DNA of 64,000 nucleotides from Extensimonas soli (GCF_029211265.1 NZ_JARGEL010000028.1:7674-71673), one strand, 5' to 3'; positions 35,231 to 44,105 are shown, numbered from the stretch's first letter. Translations and numbers: made by a program. The notes: generated by a model from the letters alone, not told the origin.

Positions 35231-35866
35231 ATGAGCGAGGCTGCCTTTCTCCGTGCACTGGTTGTGCATCCCGAGCCACTGGTCGGGCGGGCTATGGCGC
35301 AGTTCCTGCGCCTGCAGGCGGGTGTGGAAGTGGCCGACTTTGTGCGCACCCTTGCTGAAGCGGCGCAACACCTGCGCCAAGCGGGAGCCCCGGCGGTCGT
35401 GCTTGTGCATGAGCAACTGCTGACACCCAATGCTGACGCCCTGGCCCGCGACGTCCGGCCATTGGCCCTTGGCAGCCGGTTTTTGCTCCTAGTCGATTCC
35501 ACACTGAACCAGGCGAGTGGCAATTGCCAGGCTCGTCGCTTGGCGCGTCAAGTCCAACTGGACGGCGTGGTGTTCGGCGACCAACCGCTGGCGGCGCTGG
35601 CGCAGGCAGTGGGTGCTGCCGTCAAGAGGCCGACGCAGGATGCGCGCACCAACGCTTCGGTGCCGCCGGAAGATGGCAGGCCAGAGAGCTTTACCCCGCG
35701 TCAGCACCAGGTGCTGGAACTGCTGCTGCAGGGGCATTCCAACAAACTCATCGCCCGTCAGCTGAATATCACCGAAAGCACGGTCAAGGAATACGTGAGC
35801 GCACTTCTGAAGAAGTTTGATGTGAAGCGCCGGGCTGAGCTGATGGCCCATCTGCAGCAACTGTAG
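35231..35866 (+). CDS. LuxR/NarL-type response regulator with pseudo-receiver
   Basis: A 211-residue transcription regulator. The C-terminal LuxR helix-turn-helix (about 150-208) is clear: FTPRQHQVLELLLQGHSNKL, then NITESTVKEYVSALLKKF. The N-terminal domain (about 6-125) has receiver-like spacing, but VVLVHEQLLTPNA stands where the phosphorylated aspartate should be, so signalling by phosphotransfer is unlikely. No histidine kinase is nearby. It may respond to a small molecule or act constitutively. Possible targets include the neighbouring lipoprotein genes. Confidence 0.84.
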   Translation: MSEAAFLRALVVHPEPLVGRAMAQFLRLQAGVEVADFVRTLAEAAQHLRQAGAPAVVLVHEQLLTPNADALARDVRPLALGSRFLLLVDSTLNQASGNCQARRLARQVQLDGVVFGDQPLAALAQAVGAAVKRPTQDARTNASVPPEDGRPESFTPRQHQVLELLLQGHSNKLIARQLNITESTVKEYVSALLKKFDVKRRAELMAHLQQL

Positions 35867-35867
35867 G

Positions 35868-35891
35868 CCCGGCCCTTTTCCAAGGGCCGGC
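35868..35891. terminator. Hairpin between convergent genes
   Basis: Perfect stem CCGGCCCTT / AAGGGCCGG (35869-35890) with a 4-nt loop just after the LuxR-type stop codon and before the convergent lipoprotein gene end. No strong T-run is seen on either side, so termination may be partial. Confidence 0.5.
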
Positions 35892-35902
35892 GGCCCAGAC
35901 GC

Positions 35903-36403
35903 TCAGGGCCACAGCGTGATGGGTCCCATCAGCACGTGCCGGTCAGCCGAATCGAGCACGGCAATCTGGATCGATGTGGCGCGGTCCAGTGACCCGTCGG
36001 CGATGATCCGCAGGATGGCCGGTTGATTCGTCCAGGTGCCATTCACCAGCAGTTGCGTGGTGCCGGTCAGGAAGGCCTGATGGTTCTCGTCCAGCGCCCA
36101 CGGGCCCTGAAAAATGAACCTAGCGCACGGCGTGTCGAGCTGTGCCGAATCGGCGGTGAGTTCCAAGCGGGCTGGATAGCAATTGTTGATGTCACCCGTC
36201 GGGCTGACTGGCAGCACCAAGCCTGGCGGCACGTTACCTTGAGAGGCATTGAGAGCAGCAAACAGGTGGAGTGGCCCGGTCCCGGTGCCACCACTGCCTG
36301 GATAGCCATCGCCACAGGCAGAGAGCGCCAGCACGCATGCTGCCAGCATGGTCCAGCGCCAAGAAACCCCAAGGGTTTCAAACAGCCTGGTCAGAAACTT
36401 CAT
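35903..36403 (-). CDS. Lipoprotein, unknown function
   Basis: A 166-residue protein with a lipoprotein signal: basic start (MKFLTRLFETLG), hydrophobic run and lipobox LSAC near residue 30, followed by a Gly-rich GDGYPGSGGTGTG linker. The mature part is probably a small beta-rich domain with one pair of cysteines; I do not recognise a family. The ATG at 36403 begins the signal sequence; the longer upstream frame overlaps the previous gene further. It overlaps the end of the DUF6502-like gene by 26 bp and is likely cotranscribed with it. Confidence 0.72.
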   Translation of the reverse strand: MKFLTRLFETLGVSWRWTMLAACVLALSACGDGYPGSGGTGTGPLHLFAALNASQGNVPPGLVLPVSPTGDINNCYPARLELTADSAQLDTPCARFIFQGPWALDENHQAFLTGTTQLLVNGTWTNQPAILRIIADGSLDRATSIQIAVLDSADRHVLMGPITLWP

Positions 36404-37232
36404 GATCGTCGCTTTCGAAGAAATAGGTGCCGAACCTGGCGCGGTGTGTGCGCTCCGCAGCCGGGGTATGTCGTTGGTCGTTGGCATGCAGCGCGCGGGC
36501 CTCGCGCATCACAGTCTGGAACGCCGCTTGCCAGGCCTGAGCAGCACAAACGTGCAGCTGGTAGGCGGAAGCCGCACTGAGCTCCTCGACAAAAATGGCC
36601 TGCTCCAGAAAATTGTGACGACCGTCCAGATTCAGCGTGGCCGCCGCAAGATGGTCGCGCACGTTCTCGCTCATCAGTGTGGTCATCTCGGCGAAGCCCT
36701 GGCGTGGCACAAAGCCGGGCTCCAGCAGGCGTACGCGGTCACCCTCGACGGCCACCATGCCGAGCCGCTCCAACTCGTTAAGAATGGCGCGCGGACGCAC
36801 GTCGGTGCTGAGGCTGCTGGCCAGTTCGTCGAAGCTGGCCGGGCGCGCCTGGCCGGTTGTGGTTCCTGCCGACGCCACGCGTGGCAACGTTGCCGGACGG
36901 CCATCTCGCGTCAGGTAGCGCTGGTCGCTCAGCCAGCGCGACACCACCTGGCTGGCCAGGTTCAGATCCTGTTGCGCTTGACGGTCCTGGGCGTTAGGCG
37001 CGACGGCGAGCTTGCGCACATCGCACCTGTGTATGCCGGAGAGGATAGCCAACGCGCTCAGGTTGACCTGCTGGCCCGCCTGCTCCAGTTCATCGCGCGC
37101 CTGTTGTAAAAACAGCTCCTTGGCCGCCGCAGCGAAGGCGGGGTAGGCCACGCCGTGCCGGATCAGAAAGGCGATCGCGGGCCGCAGCAGGTGCACAACC
37201 GAAGTCAATGCCAGTAATGAACGAGTGAGCAT
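36378..37232 (-). CDS. DUF6502-like helix-turn-helix protein
   Basis: A 284-residue protein with an N-terminal helical segment (LLRPAIAFLIRHGVAYPAF) and a predicted winged-helix region: LAILSGIHRCDVRKL (about 68-82), then SRWLSDQRYLTRDGRPATLP. A long helical C-terminus follows. This layout matches proteins I know as DUF6502, predicted DNA-binding proteins of unknown role that often sit before an exported-protein gene, as here. The start is uncertain between ATG 37232 and GTG 37256; neither has a good ribosome site. Confidence 0.7.
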   Translation of the reverse strand: MLTRSLLALTSVVHLLRPAIAFLIRHGVAYPAFAAAAKELFLQQARDELEQAGQQVNLSALAILSGIHRCDVRKLAVAPNAQDRQAQQDLNLASQVVSRWLSDQRYLTRDGRPATLPRVASAGTTTGQARPASFDELASSLSTDVRPRAILNELERLGMVAVEGDRVRLLEPGFVPRQGFAEMTTLMSENVRDHLAAATLNLDGRHNFLEQAIFVEELSAASAYQLHVCAAQAWQAAFQTVMREARALHANDQRHTPAAERTHRARFGTYFFESDDHEVSDQAV

Positions 37233-37403
37233 GAAGATCGAGACCGAACCGGGCACCTCGGAGAAAACGTGGAATATTTTTCCACATAATTTGTGCGACC
37301 CGAATCGGGTTCAGCTCAGCATATTCATTAGCAGCCTAAATTGACGCATGGGAGAAATTTTTCCCTTGTTTAGCCTTGTATCCAGGACGGAGCTTCAGTG
37401 CAG

Positions 37404-37970
37404 TCACCTCGTCCGCGGAGCCGGCTGTAGCCCGACGCGCAGGGCCGCTTTCAAATCGTCCGGCAGACTTGATACACCTTTGACGACACCCGGCCCGCCA
37501 TTGCGCCAGTGAACGCTGAACTCTCTAGATACTGCAAACGCGGGCGCCTGGTACGTCGTGACATACAAAACGACCTCCGTGGCGCCATCCACGAAGGCGG
37601 GGAAGCTCAACAACCTGATCACCGGGCCGAGTTCACGCACGCTGATAAGAACGACGGAATCGAACTGCGAAGCAGCCGGATCGAACTGCGTTGCGATGGT
37701 TTCTGGCGCCAAGTCAGGAAGGCGCCGCAATTCTGAGCGAGCAAAGCACTGCGACTCGGAAAGAAAGTCTTGCAGTCCTGCGTGCGCCACCGCTTCTCGT
37801 TGGGAGGCATCCTTTTGGTCTGGGCGCCATTGCGGCGCCCAGAGAACCAGGGCAGACGCAGCCGAATTGCAAACTGGCGCCTGCGACGGAGGAGTCAGCG
37901 TCACGGTGGTGCTGGCACATCCCGCAAGAAGCGCCGTGAGAAGCGCACTGAGGCGCAACTGCCTTTGCAT
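37404..37970 (-). CDS. Lipoprotein, unknown function
   Basis: A 188-residue protein with a lipoprotein signal ending LLAGC (Cys18). The mature sequence has one cysteine pair (about 34 and 75), alternating hydrophobic strands (FDSVVLISVRELGPVIRL, VVLYVTTYQAPAF) and a basic end. It resembles no family I can name; the beta-strand pattern could suit an envelope assembly or secretion lipoprotein. It stands alone in the accessory region. Confidence 0.68.
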   Translation of the reverse strand: MQRQLRLSALLTALLAGCASTTVTLTPPSQAPVCNSAASALVLWAPQWRPDQKDASQREAVAHAGLQDFLSESQCFARSELRRLPDLAPETIATQFDPAASQFDSVVLISVRELGPVIRLLSFPAFVDGATEVVLYVTTYQAPAFAVSREFSVHWRNGGPGVVKGVSSLPDDLKAALRVGLQPAPRTR

Positions 37971-38139
37971 ACGAGGTCCTTATCTACGTGCCGTCGCGGT
38001 CGATCAGGATGACATTGAAAACGTGTGCGCCTTAGCCAAACCAGTAGTATGTGATGAGCCTGCGCGCCGTTTTCACCCTCACCTCAAGAATTTTGCGGCG
38101 AGTTGTGCTCAAACGGGTTCGACATGTCTGCACGACCCC

Positions 38140-38946
38140 TCACTGCTTGGTATAGCAGGCGCCATTCGGGATCATCAGATTGGCATAACCTTCCACGTCC
38201 GCTGCCGTAGGCAGGGCACTCGGAGTTGCATCACCTATTTGGCACAGCTTGCTATTGACCTTGACGGCCCAGATGATGGGGTGTTGCGTGTTCGCAGCGG
38301 TCCAAACTCCCCAGTTGGCTGCCAGCGTGGCGGTACTGCCGGAACGCGAAAACACCACCTGTCCAGCGGAAAAGATAGACCCAGGCACGGTTGAACCAGT
38401 ACCGGAACAATTGATGGCGGCATACGACATCATTCCCTGGTCAAACGTGATGGCGTTGTCCGCCGTTTTGGTGACGCTGACGTACTGCCGATTGCCTTTG
38501 CCATTGGCCGCAACACAAAGATCCTGAATCCACACCCCCAGCACGCCTGCCACGCCTTGGATTGGGCTGCCGTTGCCTGTGTCCGGAGGGGTGCTACCCG
38601 TCGAACATGCCACGCTGACATTGCTCACGTCGGCTGCAGTGTTGCCGGTGCCATGGGTCACGGTGCACGTTTGACCATCCGGCTGCACTTTTATGGTTAC
38701 TGCGTAAGCAGCGCCGCCGGTCAGTGATGTCGAAAAGTTGAACGTACCGTTGCTGGTTACGGTCAGGTCATCTCCGCCATTGTTCTGCAACACCACGCGC
38801 TTTCCCGTGCCAAGTCCAGACACCGTACCGCCGATTCGGTAGCTGACGACATTTAGTGCGTCGTCGCCGCCCCCGCCACAGGCGGCAAGGCAAGCCGTCG
38901 TCAGAATCACGAGGACCAAATTGCAAGAAAAACGCGAAACATGCAT
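38140..38946 (-). CDS. Lipoprotein with Gly-rich linker, unknown function
   Basis: A 268-residue protein. The signal sequence ends in LAAC with the lipid cysteine near residue 23, followed by GGGGDD. The next part (about 33-125) looks like an Ig-like/carboxypeptidase-regulatory beta sandwich (IGGTVSGLGTGKRVVLQNNG, then TCTVTHGTG) of the kind repeated in many Comamonadaceae surface lipoproteins. The remainder is unassigned, with four cysteines. ATG 38946 is chosen because AAGGAG lies about 10 bp upstream. A perfect 9-bp-arm palindrome lies 60 bp upstream and may control it. Confidence 0.74.
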   Translation of the reverse strand: MHVSRFSCNLVLVILTTACLAACGGGGDDALNVVSYRIGGTVSGLGTGKRVVLQNNGGDDLTVTSNGTFNFSTSLTGGAAYAVTIKVQPDGQTCTVTHGTGNTAADVSNVSVACSTGSTPPDTGNGSPIQGVAGVLGVWIQDLCVAANGKGNRQYVSVTKTADNAITFDQGMMSYAAINCSGTGSTVPGSIFSAGQVVFSRSGSTATLAANWGVWTAANTQHPIIWAVKVNSKLCQIGDATPSALPTAADVEGYANLMIPNGACYTKQ

Positions 38947-39005
38947 GACTCCACTCCTTAGTTTGGTAGAAGTCATCGATTCTGTAGGCCGAGTCTGCCC
39001 GGCGA

Positions 39006-39025
39006 AACCCTACTGAAGTAGGGTT
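39006..39025. promoter_or_regulatory. Palindrome upstream of the lipoprotein gene
   Basis: Perfect 9-bp arms AACCCTACT / AGTAGGGTT with a 2-bp centre, 60 bp upstream of the lipoprotein ATG (38946). The tight spacing fits a dimeric regulator site better than a terminator, as no T-run follows. The regulator is unknown; the LuxR-type protein at 35231 is one candidate. Confidence 0.4.
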
Positions 39026-39189
39026 GAACGGAGTGCGCGAGATACGCCATCATCGCGAGCCCCTCGCTTCGGCCGGTGGCATACCAGACCAGTTGTTTCA
39101 CTTTGCGGCTCGATCAAGTGCAATTTCAGACCTCTGGATGGCGCCGCGCGCTCGAAAGTCTGATTTGACTGCAGCGTGACTTGGTAGCC

Positions 39190-39347
39190 CTAGCAGGCTG
39201 CTGAAATACTGCCAGAAGGTTCGAAAAATAACGGTTGTGAGGGTGCCCTACCCCTTGCCAAGCCCAAGAAAATCGCTTGTAGCCCGTTCTGGGCGGTCAT
39301 TGCTCTTGGCGGTAGGCAGGCAAACCAGTATTTCAGCAGCCTGCTAG
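39190..39347. mobile_element. 158-bp MITE-like element with CTAG ends
   Basis: Perfect 22-bp inverted repeats, the left one starting CTAGCAGGCTGCTGAAATAC, at 39190-39211 and 39326-39347. The AGCAGGCTGCTGAAA end resembles the ends I recall for IS1182-type elements, and the outer CTAG may be a target duplication. On the minus strand the middle reads like the first part of a protein (MTAQNGLQAIFLGLARG), which may be transposase N-terminal remains. It sits in a 781-bp gene-free stretch (38947-39727). Confidence 0.75.
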
Positions 39348-39568
39348 AGAGCGGTAGTCGCGCCCAGTTCGAGGTGCCTGAATGGCGTTTGTCCACGGTC
39401 TAGCCGTCGGCGGCGTTCGAAGAGCTCCAGGGTTCACAAGCCCAACAAGCCTTTGGCAAACAGCAGGAGAGCGCAAACAGCTATCGCATTGATAGTTTTC
39501 GACTCGATGACCGCGACGAACGGTGGCGGGCTGGGTTGCATGGAGATGTTGTGACACCGTTACTCACC

Positions 39569-39727
39569 ATGCAAAACATTCTCATCATCCTGCTCTTTCC
39601 ATCTATGGCAGCGAACTCTGCCTGTCGGCCTTGCGTCTAGCCAACATGCTGACCGGGGGGATGACAACCCGAAGGTGCAGGCATACGCCACGGTAACGAT
39701 GCGAATGATGGTGGTCTTCTACAACAT
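39569..39727 (+). pseudogene. DsrE-family gene relic 2 (frameshifted)
   Basis: Starts MQNILIILLF. After a frameshift it continues YGSELCLSALRLANMLTGG, and after another DDNPKVQAY. This is the first third of a DsrE-type protein broken by two frame changes, and it parallels relic 1 at 35095. The rest of 39348-39568 shows no gene I can support. Confidence 0.6.
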
Positions 39728-40483
39728 TTAAGCAGCTATTCTTTTCAGAAAACCCTGCACGATCAGCTCGGCGTAGCGGCTGGCCACGGTGCGCACGAAT
39801 TGCGGGAAGTCGATGTGCGCGCTGTCGTCGGCGCGGTCGGAGATGGTGCGCATTGCTGCAAAAGGCAGGCCGTAGTCGTGGCAGACCTGGGCCACGGCGG
39901 CGCCTTCCATCTCCACGGCCAGCACTTCGTGGCCGCCAGTGAGCAGCGCGGCGCGCAGGCCCTGCGCCTCGTGCGCGCTCGCGACGAAACGGTCGCCGCT
40001 GGCCACCAGGCCGTGGTGCACGCGCGGGCGCCCGGCCTGGTATTCCAAGCCAAAATGGCCTTCAGCGCTTGATACGCAAGCACAAGCAGCTTCCAATAGC
40101 AGAGCAGACAGCGCCGCATCGCAGGCCAGGCGCTGGCGGCCGTAGCCGGGCAGCTCCCAGCGCGCGAACAGCGGTGAGGCGTCCATGTCGTGCTGCACGT
40201 AGTCCTGCGCCACGATCACATCGCCCACCTGCACGCCCGCGCCCACGCCGCCGGCCACGCCGGTGAACACGATGCGCGCGACACCGAAGCGCTCGATCAG
40301 CGCCGTGGCCGTGGTCGCCGCGGCCACTTTGCCTATGCCCGAGAGCGCGAGCACCACGCGCTGGCCGTGCAGCGTGCCGCGCCAGAAGCTGCGCCCCGCG
40401 TGCTGCAGATGCTGCGGCTGCTGCAGCTGCGCGAGCAGGCCGCTTTGCTCCTGCGGCAGGGCGCTGAGGATGGCGGTGGGCAT
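39728..40483 (-). CDS. mtnN: 5'-methylthioadenosine/S-adenosylhomocysteine nucleosidase
   Basis: Removes adenine from methylthioadenosine and S-adenosylhomocysteine, by-products of polyamine synthesis and methylation. The 251-residue protein has the PNP/UDP family layout: MPTAILSALPQEQSGL start, FTGVAGGVGAGVQVGDVIVA (about 73-92), the LAVEMEGAAVAQV substrate motif and the RTISDRADDSA segment with the catalytic Asp. Residues about 130-145 (EAACACVSSAEGHFG) are encoded by a clear copy of the 45-bp repeat, an insertion for this family. ATG 40483 is used, with an ordinary start context. Confidence 0.93.
   Translation of the reverse strand: MPTAILSALPQEQSGLLAQLQQPQHLQHAGRSFWRGTLHGQRVVLALSGIGKVAAATTATALIERFGVARIVFTGVAGGVGAGVQVGDVIVAQDYVQHDMDASPLFARWELPGYGRQRLACDAALSALLLEAACACVSSAEGHFGLEYQAGRPRVHHGLVASGDRFVASAHEAQGLRAALLTGGHEVLAVEMEGAAVAQVCHDYGLPFAAMRTISDRADDSAHIDFPQFVRTVASRYAELIVQGFLKRIAA
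40050..40097. repeat. 45-bp palindromic repeat copy inside mtnN
   Basis: A well-conserved copy: AAAATGGCCTTCAGCGCTTG at one end and ACAAGCAGCTTCCAATAG at the other. It is in frame and encodes about residues 130-145 of the nucleosidase. Confidence 0.72.
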
Positions 40484-40534
40484 GAAATCAAGCCGCTGCG
40501 CGCACGGGCAAGGCAACGCGCAAACGCATGCACA

Positions 40535-40609
40535 ACTTACGCAGATCGGGGTGAGGCAAGGCGCTCGCCCGTGGCCAGACTCTCTGTTGCCTCCTTGTTT
40601 GCATAAGTC
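40535..40609. repeat. 77-bp palindromic element, copy B (inverted)
   Basis: The reverse complement reads ACTTATGCAAACAAGGAGGC at its start and CCCCGATCTGCGTAAGT at its end, matching copy A at 29416-29492 in most positions. It lies between mtnN and the acyl-CoA ligase gene. Confidence 0.82.
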
Positions 40610-40612
40610 CAG

Positions 40613-42289
40613 TCATGTTTTGTGCAGCTCGCGCCGCAGCACCTTGCCCACCGTGGTCTTGGGCAGTTCGTTGCGAAATTCGATCACCTTGGGGCGCTTG
40701 TAACCCGTGAGGTTTTCGTGGCAGAAGGCGCGCACCTGCGCTTCGGTGAGGCTGGGGTCGCGGCGCACGATCACGAGCTTGACGGCCTCGCCCGATTTTT
40801 CGTCGGGAATGCCGACCACGCCGCATTCGAGCACGCCGGGGCAGCTCGCGACCACGTCTTCGATCTCGTTCGGATAGACGTTGAAGCCGCTCACGAGGAT
40901 CATGTCCTTCTTGCGATCGACGATCTTGAAGTAGCCGCGTGCGTCCATGGTGCCGATGTCGCCCGACTTGAACCAGCCATCCGCCGTCATGACCTTGGCG
41001 GTTTCGTCGGGGCGCTGCCAGTAGCCGGCCATGACCTGCGGCCCGCGGATCGCGATCTCGCCGGGCTGGCCCAGCGTGGTGACGTCGTGGCCGTCGTCGT
41101 CGAGCAGCTTCATCCAGGTGCTGGGCAGCGGCACGCCTATGGTGCCCGTGAATGCGTGCGTGGTCACGGGGTTGCAGCTGGCCGAGGGGCTGGTTTCAGA
41201 AAGGCCGTAGCCCTCGCAGATCGGGCAGCCGGTCTTTTCGAGCCAGCGCTGCGCCACCGCCCTTTGCACGGCCATGCCGCCGCCCACGCTGACCTTGAGG
41301 TGGCGCCAATCGACGGTGTCGAAGTCGGAATGGTGCAGCAGCCCGTTGAACAGGGTGTTGACAGCGGCAAAGATGTGAAAGCGGTGCTGCGACAGCTCCT
41401 TGAGCACGGCGGGCAGGTCGCGCGCGTTGGGCACCATGATGACCTTGTTGCCCGTGCGCAGCGGCAACAGCAGGTTCAGCGTGAAGCCGAAGATGTGGTA
41501 CAGCGGCAGCACGCAGGCCGTGCCGGGCTGCTCGCCGGGCGGAATTTGCGCCATGGCCGGGGCGTTCCAGGCTTCGGACTGCAAGGTGTTGGCGACCAGG
41601 TTGCGGTGCAGCAGCATCGCGCCCTTGGGCGTGCCCGTGGTGCCGCCCGTGTATTGCAGCACGGCCAGATCTTCGGGGGCCAGCGGCGGCGGCTGCAGGC
41701 GCCCGCGCCGCCCCTGGCGGATCGCCTGGTTGAAGCGCACGGCCGCGGGCAGGCTGAAGGCCGGCACCAGCTTTTTCAGGTGCCGCACCACGAAGTTCAC
41801 CGCCACGCCCTTGGGCCGGCCCAGCAGGTCGCCGAGCGCACACAGCACGACATGCTGAACGGCGGTCTGCGCGATGCAGTGCTGCAGGGTGTGCGCAAAG
41901 TTTTCGAGCAGGATGATGGCCTTGGCGCCCGAGTCCTTGAGCTGGTGCTCGAGCTCGCGCGCGGTGTAGAGCGGGTTCACGTTCACGACCACGCAGCCCG
42001 CGCGCAGCACCGCCGCCACGGCCACCGCGTACTGTGGCATGTTGGGCATCATGAGCGCCACGCGGTCGCCTTTGACCAGGCCCAGCCCCTGCAAATAGGC
42101 CGCGAGCGCACGCCCGAGGGCGCCGGCCTGCGCGTAGCTGAGCTCTTTGCCCATGAAGCTGTAAGCCGGGCGTTCGGCGTAGCGCGCAAAAGCCTCGTCG
42201 AACAGGTGCACCAGCGTGGGAAAGCGCAGCGGGTCGATGTCGGCGGGCACGCCCTCGGGGTAGGCCGCGAGCCAGGGACGGGCTGTCAT
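40613..42289 (-). CDS. fadD: Long-chain fatty-acid-CoA ligase (FadD type)
   Basis: Activates fatty acids to acyl-CoA through an acyl-adenylate. The 558-residue protein has the AMP-binding motif YTGGTTGTPKGAMLLHRN (about 204-221), the EGYGLSETSP motif, the GWFKSGDIGTMD hinge-side motif and the C-terminal KDMILVSGFNVYPNEIE with the PKTTVGKVLRREL lysine motif. All are intact. The ATG at 42289 follows an AGGAGG site, and the longer upstream frame is rejected on that basis. It is next to the transhydrogenase operon, 34 bp downstream of pntB, and may be cotranscribed. Confidence 0.92.
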   Translation of the reverse strand: MTARPWLAAYPEGVPADIDPLRFPTLVHLFDEAFARYAERPAYSFMGKELSYAQAGALGRALAAYLQGLGLVKGDRVALMMPNMPQYAVAVAAVLRAGCVVVNVNPLYTARELEHQLKDSGAKAIILLENFAHTLQHCIAQTAVQHVVLCALGDLLGRPKGVAVNFVVRHLKKLVPAFSLPAAVRFNQAIRQGRRGRLQPPPLAPEDLAVLQYTGGTTGTPKGAMLLHRNLVANTLQSEAWNAPAMAQIPPGEQPGTACVLPLYHIFGFTLNLLLPLRTGNKVIMVPNARDLPAVLKELSQHRFHIFAAVNTLFNGLLHHSDFDTVDWRHLKVSVGGGMAVQRAVAQRWLEKTGCPICEGYGLSETSPSASCNPVTTHAFTGTIGVPLPSTWMKLLDDDGHDVTTLGQPGEIAIRGPQVMAGYWQRPDETAKVMTADGWFKSGDIGTMDARGYFKIVDRKKDMILVSGFNVYPNEIEDVVASCPGVLECGVVGIPDEKSGEAVKLVIVRRDPSLTEAQVRAFCHENLTGYKRPKVIEFRNELPKTTVGKVLRRELHKT

Positions 42290-42323
42290 GGTTTTTTGCC
42301 TCCTGTTTCTTCTTGCTTGCTGA

Positions 42324-43754
42324 TCATTCGAGCGCTTTGGTGATGTCCTCGACCACCTTTTTCGCGTCACCGAACACCATCATGGTCTTGTCCATGTAAA
42401 AAAGCTCGTTATCAAGCCCTGCATAGCCTGCGGCCATGGAGCGCTTGTTGACGATCACGGTCTTGGCCTTGTACGCCTCCAAAATCGGCATGCCGTAGAT
42501 CGGACTGCCCTTTTGCAGCGCGGCGGGGTTGACCACGTCGTTCGCGCCCAGAACGATGGCCACGTCGGCCTGGCCGAATTCGCCGTTGATGTCCTCCATC
42601 TCGAACACCTGGTCGTAGGGCACCTCGGCCTCGGCCAGCAGCACGTTCATGTGGCCCGGCATGCGCCCGGCCACGGGGTGGATGGCGTATTTCACGTCTA
42701 TGCCCTTTTCGGTGAGCTTTTGCGCCATTTCCTTCACGGCATGCTGCGCGCGCGCCACCGCCAGGCCGTAGCCGGGCACGATGATCACGCGGTCGGCGTT
42801 GCCGAGCACGAAGGCCACGTCGTCGGCGCTGCCGCTCTTGACGGCGCGCTGCTCCCGGGTCGCGCCGCCGGCACTCGCGGCTTCGGCGCCGAAGCCGCCC
42901 AGAATGACGCTGAAGAACGAGCGGTTCATGGCCTTGCACATGATGTAGCTCAGGATCGCACCCGAGCTGCCCACGAGCGAGCCCGCGATGATGAGCATGC
43001 TGTTGTTGAGCGAAAAGCCGATGCCCGCCGCAGCCCAGCCCGAGTAACTGTTGAGCATGGACACGACCACGGGCATGTCGGCGCCGCCGATCGGGATGAT
43101 CAGCGTCACACCGATCACGAAGCCCAGCACGCACACCGCGGCAAACGGAATCGCGCCCTGCGTCTGCCAGAACAGCCCCACGCCCACGAGAGCCAGCACG
43201 CCCAGCAGCAGGTTCAGCCAGTGCTGGCCCGCAAACACCACGGGTGCGCCCTGGAACAGCCGGAACTTGGACTTGCCCGAGAGCTTGCCCCAGGCGATCA
43301 CCGAGCCGCTGAAGGTCACGGCGCCAATGAACGCGCCCAGCGCCAGCTCGATGCGGTTGCCCGGCGGGATGCCGCCTTGCTCGCCCGCGCCTTCCATCAC
43401 GCTGAAGGCCGCGGGCTCGGCCACCGTGGCGGCGGCGATGCACACCGCAGCCAGGCCGATCATGCTGTGGAAAAACGCCACGAGCTCGGGCATCTTGGTC
43501 ATCTCGACGGTCTTGGCGCGCCAGGCACCGTAGCCGCCGCCCACGACCAGCCCGAGCAGCACCCAGCCCAGGCCCTGGGCCGAGCCAGCGAGCTCGACGA
43601 TCAGCGCCGCCGTGGTCAGCACGGCGATGGCCATGCCCGTCATGCCGAACACGTTGCCGCGGATCGAGGTGGTCGGGTGGCTCAAGCCCTTGAGCGCCTG
43701 GATGAAGCACACGCTGGCGACGAGGTACAGCAGCGTGACGAGGTTCATGCTCAT
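42324..43754 (-). CDS. pntB: NAD(P) transhydrogenase subunit beta
   Basis: Membrane subunit of the proton-translocating transhydrogenase that makes NADPH from NADH. The 476-residue protein has about nine membrane helices (to about 270) and a C-terminal NADP-binding Rossmann domain with [18 protein letters not shown] (about 304-321), [14 protein letters not shown] and [13 protein letters not shown]-like segments (here [14 protein letters not shown]). A TAGGAG site precedes the ATG. It is last in the pntA1-A2-B operon. Confidence 0.95.
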   Translation of the reverse strand: MSMNLVTLLYLVASVCFIQALKGLSHPTTSIRGNVFGMTGMAIAVLTTAALIVELAGSAQGLGWVLLGLVVGGGYGAWRAKTVEMTKMPELVAFFHSMIGLAAVCIAAATVAEPAAFSVMEGAGEQGGIPPGNRIELALGAFIGAVTFSGSVIAWGKLSGKSKFRLFQGAPVVFAGQHWLNLLLGVLALVGVGLFWQTQGAIPFAAVCVLGFVIGVTLIIPIGGADMPVVVSMLNSYSGWAAAGIGFSLNNSMLIIAGSLVGSSGAILSYIMCKAMNRSFFSVILGGFGAEAASAGGATREQRAVKSGSADDVAFVLGNADRVIIVPGYGLAVARAQHAVKEMAQKLTEKGIDVKYAIHPVAGRMPGHMNVLLAEAEVPYDQVFEMEDINGEFGQADVAIVLGANDVVNPAALQKGSPIYGMPILEAYKAKTVIVNKRSMAAGYAGLDNELFYMDKTMMVFGDAKKVVEDITKALE

Positions 43755-43771
43755 GGGTTTTCTCCTATATT

Positions 43772-43815
43772 AATAGCTGCTTATGCTTTATTTATGTGCC
43801 TCAGAGGCCGATTTC
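43772..43815. repeat. 45-bp palindromic repeat over the pntA2 stop codon
   Basis: Reads AATAGCTGCTTATGC at one end and CTCAGAGGCCGATTTC at the other, with TTTATTTATG between. It spans the last eight or nine codons and stop of pntA2 and the gap before pntB. Confidence 0.65.
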
Positions 43816-44105
43816 TTCTCTTTTTTCTTGAACATCTCGAGCATGCGCCGCGTGACCAGAAAACCGCCGAAGATGTTGACCGCGGCGAGCGCCACCGCGG
43901 CCACACCGAGGAACTTGGCAAAGCCGCCCTGCGTGAGCGCGGCCGCGAGCATCGCGCCGACGATGACGATGGCCGAGATGGCGTTGGTCACCGCCATCAG
44001 CGGCGTGTGCAGCGCGGGCGTGACGGTCCACACCACGTGGTAGCCCACGTAGATCGCGAGCACGAAGATGGTCAGGTTGATGAGGGTGGGCGAAACGGCT
44101 TCCAT
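43788..44105 (-). CDS. pntA2: NAD(P) transhydrogenase subunit alpha 2 (membrane part)
   Basis: A 105-residue protein with three membrane helices (about 9-28, 35-58, 63-85), corresponding to the membrane end of PntA where the alpha subunit is split in two. Motifs such as [21 protein letters not shown] (21 residues, about 20-40) are typical. Its C-terminal residues and stop codon fall inside a palindromic repeat. The order pntA1-pntA2-pntB is the common split arrangement. Confidence 0.94.
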   Translation of the reverse strand: MEAVSPTLINLTIFVLAIYVGYHVVWTVTPALHTPLMAVTNAISAIVIVGAMLAAALTQGGFAKFLGVAAVALAAVNIFGGFLVTRRMLEMFKKKEKKSASEAHK

